Source: Neurospora intermedia (lineage: Eukaryota; Ascomycota; Sordariomycetes; Sordariales; Sordariaceae). Taken from it: a stretch of DNA of 64,000 bases. Positions 21,897 through 34,408 of this stretch are shown in pieces. The notes under the pieces were generated by a model, which saw only the letters and a list, made by a program, of their open reading frames with translations, was not told the origin of the DNA and did not search any database. The translations under genes and the position numbers were made by a program. The stretch's first letter is position 1, and every line of letters begins with the position of its first letter. The stretch covers positions 1,116,001 to 1,180,000 of the forward strand of contig BTPP01000002.1 in assembly GCA_037102815.1 (NCBI GenBank), in the 5' to 3' direction.

Positions 21897-24800
21897 AATG
21901 TGTGTTGTTGCCCTTCGGCCCTGGTAGGGTTGTTGACGATTTGGTTGATGTAGATGACTACGAAGAGAAGAGGCTGATCAAAGGGCGAACGCCTGTTTAT
22001 AAGTTGCGAGCTTTTGATATAAAGCTCTGGGTAGCGTTGTGGTATGCTAGGGGTGTGTGCGGCTCGCAGGGATCGGCCCTGGTGTCATCCCAGGGGAACA
22101 TTGTGGTGAAATCCCAAGGCACCCCGGACCTCCGAGAAGCTTTCGGAGGTGGACCTAAAACCGCTGTGGTTCTCGGTGGGGGCAACCTGCTAAAGTTGCC
22201 TTCGGTGGATGCAACATGCAACAACGAGCCGCACGCCATCGGACACCTTTCCAACCTCATCAGTCTAACCTGGCCCTAGTGCGTAGCGTGCAACAACCCC
22301 TATGCATTCGATGCCCAGAGAGACGCAAGGCTGACGGCTTTTACGCAATGATAACCTCGATCAGGAAGGCAGGTTTCTCGAGATTTGTTGACTTGGGAGT
22401 CCTGTCTTGGTCCCGTATTCCGTATGGCATCCAAGAAGCTTCGCCGGCGTCGCCAAGACAGTGTTGGCGTGGGATTCGAAAAGGGATCCTGATGAGTTGC
22501 GGGATGTGATGCAGTCGAAGGCAACAAAGGCCGAGACAAGGGTGGATTCTGGGTCCTGTGGGGCTTCCCAATCGCCGCATGGAACAGGCAATGGACGGGC
22601 ATGGCCCACAAAATGGAAAAATGTGTCGATGTCGTGCTCGGAGCCAAGAATTGCGGCAACGGCCATAGGAGCCAATGCAATGCAACCAGCTGGATCATTT
22701 TCTGGAATCCCGGGGCTGGTACCTGATACTGGAATTCAGGGCCATCGCCACACATCGGCCATGCCACCCTCTTGTGAAATGACAACAACGTGGCCGTTTT
22801 CTTCTTTCCTTGTATCAGGGTATGTATCCCGATGTCCAGTCGACCCATCAGAAGACATGCGACAATTGAGAAGAGCGAAAGGGGTGGTGCCTCCCCGTGT
22901 CCTTCCCCTGTCCATGGATCCCAATCTCATCCCCCAAGGCGTGGTCATTGACCCAGCAAAACATGGAATGAGAGCCCCAAGGTTGAATTGAAGATCTGGG
23001 GGAGGTGACCTTATATGTGTCGTGAAAGCGTCATAAAGAAATCCCCATGATGTCGCATCTGAAGTTCTCGACGACGAGGTCCACCATGGAGAAAAGCATG
23101 TCGCGTGGCCCGTGCGAGGCAGATACCCCCAACCCACCCCCTAGTTCCTGAAAACAGCCTGACGATATGGCGAAGATATCGCCATCACATCCTTCGATGA
23201 ATTGTCGTCATGGACGAAGTCTTGGCTCTTCTGACGAATTTCTGTTGTTTGTGCCGCAGCCCCCTAGCTAGGAAGGAGGTTTGGGAACCCCCAAACTTGG
23301 CGATCACGATGACTGCCAGCAACCACAGCGCAGCAATTCGTCCGTTGGCAATGTCGGCTTGTCCATGTTTTCTGATTTATCACTCCACCGCTGGTTTCGT
23401 TGATGGTCGTCGATATTTTGGGGTAATGACGTGACGGTTCGTATTGACATAGGGCTGAAGCTGAGATGTTCCGATGCGCTGATTGTCGTTTCAAAGCGTA
23501 GCTGAGCTAACCACGGAATGCTAAAAGGGATGGGTCAATCGACGCTAGCCGAGGCGGACTGTCGTGGACAAGCAAGCAAGAAACTCGTCGAATCCCGATA
23601 TTCCAACAACAGATACCCTTCTTCGTCCCAACATCGCGATCGACAATGCTCACGATCTGGGGGAAGGCTGAGCGCATTCGCAGAATGTACTGATGCAGTC
23701 ACAAGCTGGCGTCGACGTCCAGCCGCCCTGGTAGCCGCTAGTCACTGGACAAGCTCTTCCTGACAATCACACCTCAGTCATGCCCACAAGGTACCTTGAT
23801 ACAAGAAGCAAACTTGTTATGGATAACTTGGCAACGTTGACGCAGATTGTGTGCTTCGCTTCAAGAGCTTCTGCGCCGTAATCTCGCAGCGATTGACACT
23901 TGAAAATCGCATCTCTCGACGGCAGTTATGGCAGGCAGGAAGAAATGCTTTGAAGAGAGCCCAACTGTGAATCATTGTCAGCATCTACTGAAGGGTTTGA
24001 CACACCATTCACTGACGTGGACGGGAGTAGTAGGATTCCCAGTATTCGGTCACTTGACCAAAGAACGCTGATAGCCGAGGCTATAGACTCGAGAGCAACG
24101 ACCGAGAGCCGTGATGCCCGGGGCGGGACGCCGTGGGAGGCAGTTGCCAACAACATGTGGACATTTGTTATTCCCGGTGCCTCTGGTACGAACTATCGGC
24201 AGAGACAAGCAACTTGATCGTGATGTTGGGCGATAACGCTCATGAGGATAAAAGGAAGGTTGGCATGAAGGATGCTTCTTGCTGTCGGTGCTTTGAGGAG
24301 GATGGCGGCTCTCTCTCTGCAGTGGTGTCTGGGAAATGCCGCATAATGAGGCGCTTGTTCGTCAACTGAAAGGGAAAGGGAAAGGGAATAGCTTCATCTG
24401 ATGGACTTCGACGCGGATCGCTGATGGGCAGAAAGGCGCCCAACTGCGAGTGAAAGGGTGTACAAGGAGGAAAAGAAGGATGCGGCGGGAGATGGCCGAG
24501 GAAGGAGGATCATCGAACGCAGTTGCGGCTGACTTTGCCAGAAATTACCTCTACGGTTCTTGTTCGAGATCTGGCCGTGCTTGCCGAAACAGAGACAATC
24601 TTCCTCGCGATTAATGAATGACTGACTGTGTCAAGAACGTAATCGCGGAAGGAGCGTATCTATCTATCTATCAACTGCAACGGTTGCTGCTAGGGCCCGA
24701 AATCGGAGGCTAGTGGTTGTTGTTGTGACTGGTTGTTGTCGATCGACTCCTTCCGAATTGGGCATGAGTCGTGATCGGAGTCTATCGGAGACTATCACGT

Positions 24801-27073
24801 GCTTAGTGAGTAGTCAGCGGTACGTCATCCTTCTTGAGAGTAGGTACACAGCAATGTACCACTCCCACTTATCTCTTATGACTCTTAATGTCAAAGTACC
24901 TGTGCCTTTTTCGGTCTGAAGATGCCTTGGTTCCTCTGCTGCAAAGATGCCTATGCCATGGAAGAGTGGATGTGGATACAATCGGGGTGACAACGCTCCG
25001 TCTTTTCTCTCATCCACAGCTTCCCGTCTGCCTGCAATGAGCGAGTGTCAGTGGGACTTTGATGTGCTTTCGGTAGCATGTATGTGGTGACTGGGTATAT
25101 ATCAAAAGTTGTCATCGCTGGTCATTGTTTAGAAATGTCCCGTCTGTGAGATGGCACCGAGTGAAGCGGCCCAGCTGGTTCAACATAAAGGTCAATCGGC
25201 GCAGATATCGGCACGTTCCGCCGAGGTCCAATATCAGCAATAACCCCCTATAAAAGCCAAAGTCCCCGGTATTGCTTGATGATACCTGTAGAGGGTAGGA
25301 TGGTGAGGGAAAGCGGCCTGGACAGAACACACGGCATGGATGTCTGGAAGAACATCGAGATGGAAAGCGACATCTGGAAATTTGAAACGGTACGAGACGT
25401 GAAGCTTCGTTCTTCGACGCCTGCTCACGTTGCTTGCTTCGCCCATCAAGCCACTGGCATTGCCAACCGCCTTGCCCAGTAAGCGCGGCTGATCAAGGAG
25501 TTTGAGACAAAGCTCATCATCGTGGCCACACTCAAGTCGATATCCCTCCTCACTTTCGCAGCCGCGAGTGCACTGATACAATAGCCAGTCCGCTCCCGGA
25601 GGCTGTTTTGCCAGGTCCTTCACCGTCTCAACTTGGTTGTCCCAAAATTTCACCGCCAATCGTGCCGAACATCTTGAGCCTTAGTACCACGTAAACAGAG
25701 CGACCGACTATACTCTGGATATAGGATGTCAAGCAACAAGGGCAATTTGCCTTGCCTCCGGCCCGTGATATGGATTGACATTTACTGGAGCAGTCGAGCT
25801 CAAAGCAACCAGCGCTATCGTCCACGTAGATGAATCGTGGTACTGCAACGACAGAACGACTACGAAAGCGTATGGCATTCATCAGTCCGTATGTCAAGCA
25901 GATGACGGGTTGCATACAGGGCATCTGGCAACTCATCCATTCCTCTTGTTTGTGACGGCGATGCGTGCAAGTCATCCAACCCAGTGGACTTGATAAAGAG
26001 CTCGCTTTCAGAACCCGTTGCGATCACGCCTGCATACACCGAGGGACCGCCGGGGCACCAGTTTCCAAGCTATAGTACCCTTCCCAGGACGCCAAAGTGG
26101 ACACTGGCATCAGCTTCAACCTGCGGCTCAACACTCAGAATAGCCTCTTTCTTCCCAGTGTTCGCCTACCATGACGACCTCAAACTGAGTGATGCCGAAA
26201 CCTGGTATAACGGTTCATTTGGCGCTGGTCAACAGTCTCTTGCGCTGAAGACTTGCTCGTTCCGGTATAATAACGAGACTCGGAAAATTGCGACCAAGGC
26301 GGATTGGTTTTGTATTGTATCTCCTTGGGTAGCTTCGTGAATTGCTAGAGTGAAGTCCAGAGAGCCGTGTCAAGCTCAACGGAGGTTCATCAAGAGTCCC
26401 TCCGTATATCTCTGTATCTGGCTAAGTAGTGATTGGCCAATTCCTGGTCATCGAAGGTGGTGCCAACATAGGATGGTGCGCATGACATGTCATACGGGCA
26501 GCTGCAAGGAGGTTTGACGCGGTCCTGCAGGCTCAGGCTTGAGCTTCTGAGCGTCTTTGCATCGTATTTAGACGCGCTCTTGATTCCATGTCTTCTGGTG
26601 TGGTCGGTACTTGTTGAAGAAAGATGGTGAGGTCGGGGTTGACGTGGAAGAGCAGAAAAAGGAACCGAAACCCTCTTCGATTCCTTTCCTCCACTGTGGA
26701 CAGTTCCCCACAAAACCCACTTCCATGCGCCCAGACCCGGCGGGAGCTAACTGTTAGATACACCCTACCCGCGGCAATAAACTGCAGCCGCCAAGACAGC
26801 CACGAGCAGGCATCCCAGACTCCCGTCCAAATCGCAACTCTAAACGATTGCAGATGCCACCTTGCAAAGCTTCCAGAAGCATTTGACAATACTAGCTTGA
26901 AGCTACACCTTTCTGCTCTGGGTATCCATCGTTTTGTAGCCCATCTACTATAGCTTCTAATACACAATATTCTCTTCACTTCATCTGTCAGCAACGAGAA
27001 GCATTGCTGCTTGCTTGTCTTCTTCCTTCGAAGCTCAGCAACTGTCGCATGAACCCCTGAAAGTCAGCCCAAC
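21897..27073. other. Long gene-poor stretch
   Basis: About 5 kb without a confident gene. Minus-strand frames at 22361-22675 and at 25234-25975 have some coding character but no recognised domain. The rest shows only short frames. No RNA gene or repeat was recognised. Confidence 0.4.
25234..25975 (-). CDS. Possible Cys-rich hypothetical protein, exons uncertain
   Basis: Two overlapping minus-strand frames have a protein-like look. The upstream one carries ELDCSSKC and GGKANCPCC. The downstream one carries WLLYQCTRGCESEEG, LECGHDDELCLKLL and basic residues. They would need an intron around 25660-25735, where a poor donor and CTAAG/CTCAAG acceptors exist, but I could not find a pairing that satisfies both frame and minimum intron length. 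It may be a small zinc-binding-like protein, a pseudogene, or chance. Confidence 0.2.
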
Positions 27074-27969
27074 ATGGTCAGTCAACCAGCACGGCACTCC
27101 AGCAACAGACACCATCACCATTACCTTCTCATGAACCTTACGGTACTATCTTGAACTAACATCTCCTCTTTTTCTTCTAGAACACAACCTTCAACTCGGC
27201 TCTCAAGCAGAGCACCTCCATCCGCAAGGACCTCGCCGCCCTCTCCTCGCACGAGCTCGACCCGACCTCTCTCACGCCCGCCGCTTTGGGCTCCCTCTCG
27301 GCTTCCTTAACCGCCTTCAACCGGACCATCGACGAATACAACCACCTCGCCAAGCAGGAGCTCAACGCCGCCAAGCAAGAAAAGGCCTATGAGAGGATAC
27401 GCAACTTCCGGTCCGAGCTGCACGACTTCCGCACGCAGCTGGACTCTCTGAAATCCAAGCGCGAGGAACACATGCACGCGCAGAACCGCGCCGAGCTGTT
27501 GGGACGCAGGCCGTTTGTGGCCAGTACGCCTGAGAATCCGTATGCGAGTGCTGCTAGTGCGACGGCGACAAGCAGCGCTACGGGTGGTGGAGGGTATGGA
27601 ATATCGCATGCCAGGACGAATAGCTTGGCGGAGTCGGGGAGGATGCAGAGCAACAGCGGCATACTGGGCTCCGGGGACGCGAGCCGCGAGCAGCATGCGC
27701 TGAGGGAGCAGGATTTCTTTAGGAGCACGCACTCGGCGCTCGACGATTACATTGCGCGGGGCCAGGCGGTGCTGGGGGATCTGAATCAGCAGAGAGAAAT
27801 CATGAAGAATACGCAGCGGAAGCTGTACTCGGTTGGCAACACGCTGGGGATCAGTGGCGATACGATCAGGATGATTGAGCGGAGGGCGAAGCAGGATAAG
27901 TGGATCTTTTGGGGCGGCGTGGTGGTTTTCTTCTTGTTCTGTTGGTTGGTGTTGCATTATTTGAGGTGA
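27074..27969 (+). CDS. BOS1: Golgi/ER v-SNARE BOS1 (membrin/GOSR2 family)
   Basis: Exon 1 carries only the ATG (27074-27076). After an intron from GTCAGT (27077) to TTCTAG (27180), the frame 27181-27969 completes a 263-residue protein starting M-NTTFNSALKQ. BOS1 is the Qb SNARE that works in ER-to-Golgi vesicle fusion with SED5, BET1 and SEC22. The N-terminal part is helical (SIRKDLAAL, FNRTIDEYNHLAKQEL, IRNFRSELHDFR). The SNARE helix lies in SALDDYIARGQAVLGDL through GNTLGISGDTIRMIERR. A single C-terminal membrane anchor (IFWGGVVVFFLFCWLVLHYL) ends the protein. The intron directly after the start codon means an ORF finder misses the true start. THI80 is convergent downstream. Confidence 0.92.
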
Positions 27970-28476
27970 GCTTTGCTTGTTGCTGCGTTGGTGGTCGAAA
28001 CATGGGTCTTTTGGGAAAGGAAAAAAAGAAAAGAGACAGACGGGACTAATTGTTGATGGGTTATCTTATTAGCGGTGGAGGAGGACTCTTAGCGAAGGTC
28101 CGTTCAGAGTGCGGCATGGGGCCCGGCGACGGCGGCATCTGTCTCACAGTCATCAAGCGCGGAGTTTTGGGTGTTGGGCTTGGTCTGGTTTACTTTTTAA
28201 CTAAACAAACATGGTCTAATATCATGGGCAGCAATGCGTGAACAATTCAATCAGAGGTACCATATGCCCTTTCCCTTCATCCACCATGTACGGGACGCAG
28301 AAAAAATGACCGTAACGTAGTTTTTTGAAAGCAGAGTACCCTCTATTTTCACCTCTGATCTTTTCTCGCGGGTGGTCGAGTCGGGCCTCTCCTCTCCTTG
28401 AGCTTATAACTTATACCCAACTACCCAACCAATCCGCCGTCATGCGTCTCCTCCCCACCACACCGAAGGACACCCC
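27970..28476. other. Convergent intergenic, BOS1 to THI80
   Basis: Probable 3' UTRs of the two convergent genes. Nothing else is recognised. Confidence 0.5.
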
Positions 28477-29527
28477 CTAAAGGTCCCTCAGCGCAATAGT
28501 AAACAAGACATCCTTCGTCGCCCTAACCTCCACCACCTCCGTCTCCGGCAAGACATGATTGCTCGTGCTAACCTGCCCGCCAAACTCAGTCGGCCAATCC
28601 TCCACATCCCACTCCAATCCTTTCGTCCAGATCCTGCTCGGCTCTTTGACCGGTAGGATCCCCACCCACTTGGCGAACACGTCTTTCTCCGGTTGATTCG
28701 CCTGGCCTGGCTCACGCACCCGGATGCGGTGGGTTCCCGATTTGAGCAGGAAAGTGAGCGATTCCCCGCTGAAAAGGTACATCCTCCCGTCGGCATAGGT
28801 GGGCGAGGATTGGAAGAGGTAGAGGTGGTGAAGCTGGGAGAGGCCCTGGTCGACGCGGCCGCCGAGACCGCCGATGGCGACGATGTCCGGGGGTGGAGCG
28901 TCGGGTTTGGAGCAAGAGGGGCCGCGGAGGTAGTCAACGGACTTGGCAAAGTCGGTTGAGTATTGGCTGGGTTCGTGGATGATTGCAGTTTGGCTGGCAG
29001 TGGGGGAAGAGGAGTGGGTGGTGAAGTAGGTGCGGGTTTCGGTAATGAGGGAGTCGAGGTCGCCTATTATTGCTGTGAGGTCGTCCTTGAAGGGGGTGTC
29101 AATGAGATGTTTTTCCGGTTCGTTAAGAATGACATGTGATGGACCTACAAAGTCATGATCGCCATTCTTGCCGGCGACATCGTACAGACAGTTTGCGCCT
29201 CCGTCGGCAGCGACGCGGATGGATGCTTTTGAGCAAGTCGAATATCAATAACCGTTTCTTTTTGTCTGCATTGGCAGTTCAAGTTGACATACCGTTCTTC
29301 CATAGACGCTTCACCAAACCCAAATGAGTAAGTGGCTGATTGAGGACGACTAGTGCGAATTGTTCGGGCTTGTGAGTGGTTCCATTTGAGCCGTTCTGCA
29401 GTTGATCATTATGGTCATGTTGCTTCTGCTGCTCATAATCCCGTACCAAATCAAGGGGATACCATTCGAAAATCTGGCCCTCATCGAGCGCCCCAATTGT
29501 CTTCGTGGAGCCGTTGGTTGTGCCCAT
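28477..29527 (-). CDS. THI80: Thiamine pyrophosphokinase
   Basis: Exons 29527-29293 and 29225-28477 join in frame to 327 residues across a 67-nt intron (GTATGT..AAAAG). The enzyme makes thiamine diphosphate from thiamine and ATP in the cytosol. Visible family motifs are ADGGAN at residues 85-90, GDLDS at 133-137, YSTDF near 167, and GGLGGRVDQ at 197-205, which together form the nucleotide and thiamine site. The C-terminal half is the beta-sandwich thiamine-binding domain. The ATG at 29527 begins MGTTNGSTKTIGALDEG. A longer in-frame start at 29860 would add 111 residues of low-complexity sequence and is less likely. MIA40 is divergent upstream. Confidence 0.93.
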
Positions 29528-30577
29528 GGTTTCATACGAATGTATTGCACGCCCTTTGTAGTTGTTCGGCTGAAAGAGCTGGGTACCTCTAGTGGTGAAC
29601 GTGAGGTCAGGCAGGGCAGTAGAGGTAACTCTGCGACAACGGGAAACGTGAAAGGAGATGAATATGCGGTTAATTAAAGGAAGCTTTGTAGGTATGAACT
29701 TTGATCCAAAACCAAGCATTGATATGTCTTGGGTTAGTCGTGACTGATGTTTTGGTGCAGTTGTTGACGTGTGTCTTTGCTTGCTTCCGACTCGGTACCC
29801 GTTCGGCGCTTCCGATGGGCTGTCCGGCGTTACAGCATGCTGTGGGGATCGGACCAACACCGATGTTCTAGAAGACCGTTAACTGTTAACGTCGGAAAAC
29901 CTCGAACTCTGTATCCATGACTTCGTCTGCAATTATGTAGAGTCTCGTGCCAGCTTTCAACTATTCTTCTCGGTTATTTTTCTTACAATTCTTGATAGCT
30001 TGCCAGAAATACTTCGATAAGCAGCAGCAGCAATCATTGGTGAAGGTTGAGTTTGGAATAGCTTCATGTGCTACACACATAGACAACCCCAACCCCAACC
30101 CTCTAGAAAGGATAGAGATGTAGTGTAAGTCAAGAACTTGGGAGTCTCTTGCTGCCTCGAGACTTTCTGCGATGCTCCTGTACAAACTTTGTATTATCCA
30201 ACGATGAGAACCAAAAGCCCAATCATCGCTTGATTGACAGTATACTTTCGGCCTGTATTTGAGGTTCTCATCTCCAATTTCATGTGTTGCACATGCTTCA
30301 GACAATGACATTCTCCTGGACGCGGGTGCCACTTTTAAGCGGGTGTGGCCAATTAACGCCCTGGCCTGCCCGGTCGGTCGGCGGTCGGCCTGCACTGGAG
30401 CATCGCCAGAAATTTTGTCGGGTCGACGTGGGTTGAATCCGAGAAGTGATGACAAACCTCTTGATTCCCGGACCCGCGGAGCTGCGGAAGCACCATCCGA
30501 CCCTCGTTTTCCCCGACGTCTGCTCCGACCGTTTGCGCCTGTCTTTCTGATTTCCGAGTACCGATCACGACGACACA
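29528..30577. other. Divergent promoter region, THI80 and MIA40
   Basis: Holds the two promoters. A 368-residue minus-strand frame that runs across 29961-31067 is the antisense shadow of MIA40 and is not a gene. Confidence 0.5.
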
Positions 30578-31667
30578 ATGTACCGCACGGCTCTCCGCCC
30601 CTCGCAAAGCGCATTGCGCGCAATCCGGTCCACCACCTCCCCGTCGGCCCTCGTCTCCTCCGGTGCCCGTCGCTTTGCCTCCACAACCTCCGCGCCCAAG
30701 AAGAAGAGCACATGGAAGGGTGCCGCCGTACGATGGGGTCTCGCCGTTGCTGCTGTCTACTACTACAACACCAGCCCCATCTTCTCCGATGAGCTTCCCG
30801 GTATGCGCCCCTTTTAATGATAGCTACCTTGCTGCGCACGCCCGGCTTCACCGTCGTGTCATCGACTACAGCTACACAATGCGCCAATGCTAATACATGG
30901 GAAAACTCGCACAGAGACGGCCGGTACCGCCCCCTCCCAGCTGACCGACGCCGACCTTCCCACCGTCGATGCCATTGTCGAAGAGAAGAGACGCCAGGCC
31001 GCCGAGCATGCTGCTGCCAGGAAGGCTGCCCAGGCTGCCGCCAAGGCCGCTGCCACCCCAGCGACACCTTCCGAGTCGGTAGAGGAACAGATCACCAAGG
31101 CCGAGGCCGAGGCTGAGGCCGTGCCCGAGGGCGATTCCAAGCCCAAGTCCGAGTCCAACGAGGGTGTCATCCCCGAGGCTGGCGCCTCCCCTGAGGCTCT
31201 CCAGGAGGAGGCCGATGCCCAGGGCGCCTTCAACCCCGAGACCGGCGAGATCAACTGGGACTGCCCGTGCCTGGGCGGCATGGCTCACGGCCCTTGCGGC
31301 GAGGAGTTCAAGGCTGCTTTCAGCTGCTTCGTCTACTCCACTGAGGAGCCCAAGGGCATGGACTGCATTGAGAAGTTCTCGTAGGTACCCAAAGCTGTCG
31401 CCGACGGTTCTTGTCCAGTCAAAATGAAGATGGAGCATTGCAAGCTAACTACCCGACAGTCACATGCAGGACTGCTTCCGCAAGTACCCCGAGGTCTACG
31501 GCGCCGAACTAGCTGACGATGAGGAGGCTGAGCGCGCCTCTGCCGCTGCCCCCGCCGCCGAGGGCACCCCCGCCAAGGAGGAGCCTGTCGAGAACAAGAA
31601 GGAGGAGGCTCTCGAGCCCGCTACCCACGATGCTACCGCTGCCAACGACAATAAGAAGCAGCAATAA
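30578..31667 (+). CDS. MIA40: Mitochondrial intermembrane-space import receptor/oxidoreductase MIA40
   Basis: Exons 30578-30800, 30915-31380 and 31460-31667 join in frame to 298 residues. MIA40 traps and oxidises small cysteine proteins entering the intermembrane space, passing electrons to ERV1. The N-terminus is a basic presequence ([18 protein letters not shown]). One hydrophobic anchor follows ([14 protein letters not shown], about 52-64), as in the inner-membrane-anchored fungal form. A long Ala/Glu/Lys linker leads to the functional core: CPC at 191-193 (the redox site), then twin CX9C pairs C202-C212 and C225-C235. The acidic, Lys-rich tail is disordered. The second intron falls inside the second CX9C helix. 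The OM14-like gene follows on the same strand. Confidence 0.96.
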
Positions 31668-32944
31668 ATAAACAGATCACGAACAATGATAAACACCACA
31701 TAGCTGGCCTGTTGCTGCTATGTCTACAACTTTTGGCACCACTGCTCTGTACGATTTGGCATATGGCATAGATGGAGAGAGGAAAAGAGGGAGAAGACAG
31801 GCGCAATGACGGCGACCACAGTCAGCGACTGGCTGCTAGCATCATCTGGGATAATGGGAGTTCAGAGGCGCATGCGAGAGGGTTGAGGTTGGTTTGCCTT
31901 ACGCTTTTGAAGGGCAATGTACGACTTTGTGTATTCATACCATGTAATGCAAGCGCAAAATAGACATATCCCATGCTCAAACCTTACACTAGCAGGAAGT
32001 ATTGCTGTCGACGGAGGGCCTCCGCTGCCTAGAATAGCTCATACAGGTGATCGTTTGGAACGGGCCGTCTTGGAGGGGGAAACGGAGAATGGCAAGCTGA
32101 TCAGGAACCAGTTCAGCCTCAACAAACACACCTAATTGACACCTTGGGACTTTTCGCCGTCTTCCCATGCCAGGGGAACTTTTTCCGTGTTGACATTCTT
32201 CGAGTCGCGAGCAGCTTCGCGTTGCTTGGATCGGAGGCCTGGAAGCTACACTAAAAAAGCGTGCCAGCGGAGCCGCAGACGTCATCTGCGACATGGGTGC
32301 TCAGCTGTGCTGGCTTCCATTTTGGGGGATTTTTAGTGGGTATAGCGGGGCAGCGGGGTTGTTTTGGGGCCTGTCGCCCTGTTTTCCGGGGTGGTGAGAT
32401 GACCTTCGCTTGACTCCGGGGCCCATCCAGTTGCGTCACCGTTTACGAATTGAAGCTCCCCGTTCATGCGCTGTCACCTGTAAGTAATGCACTGCGATTT
32501 GCAGCCAGCATTAGACTCTTTGTTCAAACGAAAAGTCAAGCAGGCACGTGGCATTGCATCTGTGACTGACTGCCAGACTGAACTGACATTGATACACTAG
32601 AGATGGATCGTGGATACCTTATGCCTGTTTCAATTTGGGCCGTAATTCGTAAGGCCGTTTGCATAACTTGAGTCGTTCTACTAACCGAATCGACATTGCC
32701 AAGCTTTGACCAAGTTGAATCCTCCCCTTCTCCAAGTTCCTTGGTTGACGAGGTGACCTCACGCCGCTCATCCAATCCCGTGCTTGTTCGTCCCTAAATA
32801 CAAATTCTTTTGGCCGTCACCTACTCCAAAGCTTCCCTTCCCCAGATCATCACCATTGAACTTCAACAACATCCAAGAACAAGAGATTCGACGTCGCTTC
32901 GCCTCTGACCACCACATACAACACCTCTACCACCACCAGCCAAC
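31668..32944. other. Intergenic, MIA40 to OM14-like gene
   Basis: Probable MIA40 3' UTR, then non-coding DNA and the 5' leader of the OM14-like gene. No other feature is seen. Confidence 0.5.
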
Positions 32945-33773
32945 AGTAAGTTTATACCTTTCTCCTCAGGGCGAGTGCTTGCGCGGCATATCTGCTCGAG
33001 CCTTGGACCATGTGACGATATTGAGAACATAGCTAACCACCATTCGCGACAGTGTCTTACGCTGAGATTGCTGCCAAGGGCCCCAAGCAGACTCCCGAGG
33101 AGGTAAGTTCTCGCTGCATCTGCTCTCCTCAGCAACGCGCTTAGCAATGATGTCGCAATTGACTCATTGCGCCACGGAATAACAATTCTGATATGTTATT
33201 TACTCTCAGGCTGCTGCCCCTCTCCCTCCCCAGATCGAGGTTGACGAGTCTACCTCCACTTCTTCCCTGATCGACGTCGATACTCCTTCAGTCCATACCG
33301 TCCCTTCCGACTTCCAAGAACAGGAAATCCAGACCGAGACCCAGGCCACCCGCCTTGAGCAGGAGGAACAAGCAGCCAAGGAGGAGGCCGAAAGAGCTAA
33401 GGCCAAGGCCCGCGCTGAAGCCGACCTTGCGAAGAAGAAGGCCAAGAGCAAGGCCAAGAAGGCCGACAACTGGTTGACCAAGCAGTTCGCCAGCTTGAGC
33501 GATGGTACCACCGGTGCTCTCGCTGCCGTCAACCTCTTGGCCGTTGTTGGTCTTAGTGGATGGCTCGGCTACAGGGCTTGGGGTCTTTACGACCGCAGGC
33601 AGTTCACATGGCAGCATGCTGGCCGGGGTGCTGGCATCCTCGCTGCCGTCGCTGTCTTTGAGAGTGTATTCAGCAGGTACGTTAGCTCAACGCAACAACC
33701 ATAAAATCTTCCACAATGCTGACATTGACTGCACAGCTATCTCGCCAAGGGCAAGAAGGCCAAGGACCAATAG
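32945..33773 (+). CDS. OM14-like mitochondrial outer-membrane protein
   Basis: Four exons: 32945 (only the A of the ATG), 33053-33102, 33210-33676 and 33737-33773. Joined, they encode 184 residues starting MSYAEIAAKGPKQTPEE. All introns have GT..AG ends and the frame is kept throughout. The middle is acidic, then a charged coiled-coil of Glu/Ala/Lys (about 80-120). Two hydrophobic segments follow (GALAAVNLLAVVGLSGWLGY and AGRGAGILAAVAVFESVF), and the tail is Lys-rich (YLAKGKKAKDQ). This matches fungal proteins annotated with the OM14 C-terminal domain. Yeast OM14 is an outer-membrane protein that helps cytosolic ribosomes dock. The name rests on overall resemblance and topology. Confidence 0.8.
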
Positions 33774-34408
33774 AGGATATGAACTCTGGTACCGCAAGTC
33801 CGAAAAGTCCGCGCGGCGTTGACAACGACCGATTCTTCTCTTCTATGTTGCAGGGCAACACTTGTTCCTTTTCTCTACATGCAACGTTTTATGGGCTGTG
33901 GCGGGGGACATGGTTTGCATTTCTCTGATACTCAATTCTGGCGTTTGTTTAGCTATGGGTCAATTCCCGTCAAATTGACATCTCATCTCTGTTGTTCATG
34001 ACTCAATTCTTCGCTTCGCGTTGTCACTGATTGCGCACAACAGCTGCTCCTTTACGATGCTGCAAAGTCACGGACGCACAATGCAAGGGACTATGTACAT
34101 CAACATTACCGCTATACGCCGCCCTTATGCGTCACCGGCTAGCATATCCATTGTTGTCTCTAGTCGAGATGGCTAACCATCCTCTCTACTTTAAGACTCA
34201 TTCCCGTGTTAGTAGTGCACGCGGACCCCAGTGCCCACCGTCCCACAGACGCTACTCCAACAATGAGTGACAGTTCAACAGACGGATGGGCTGAAGAACC
34301 GGTATCCAGTACGGTACAAATGGTCGAACTTTACAGGCCACTTACCAGACCACTTTCCAATACCGGAGGTATCAACGACACTTAGAAAATACCAAGGCTA
34401 ACTAGACA
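33774..34408. other. Intergenic, possible 5' UTR intron end
   Basis: Probable 3' UTR of the OM14-like gene. Just before the next ATG, GGCTAACTAG (34397-34406) resembles a branch site and acceptor, so the next gene may have a 5' UTR intron. Confidence 0.4.

Noticed and set aside
22300-22848. Overlapping minus-strand frames of 104-182 residues
   Set aside because: Three frames are open at once, and no splice model joins them cleanly. No domain is seen.
29961-31067. 368-residue open frame on the minus strand
   Set aside because: It overlaps the MIA40 gene antisense, is rich in Arg/Trp/Gly as expected from GC-rich shadow frames, and has no recognisable domain. MIA40 on the plus strand has all its diagnostic motifs.
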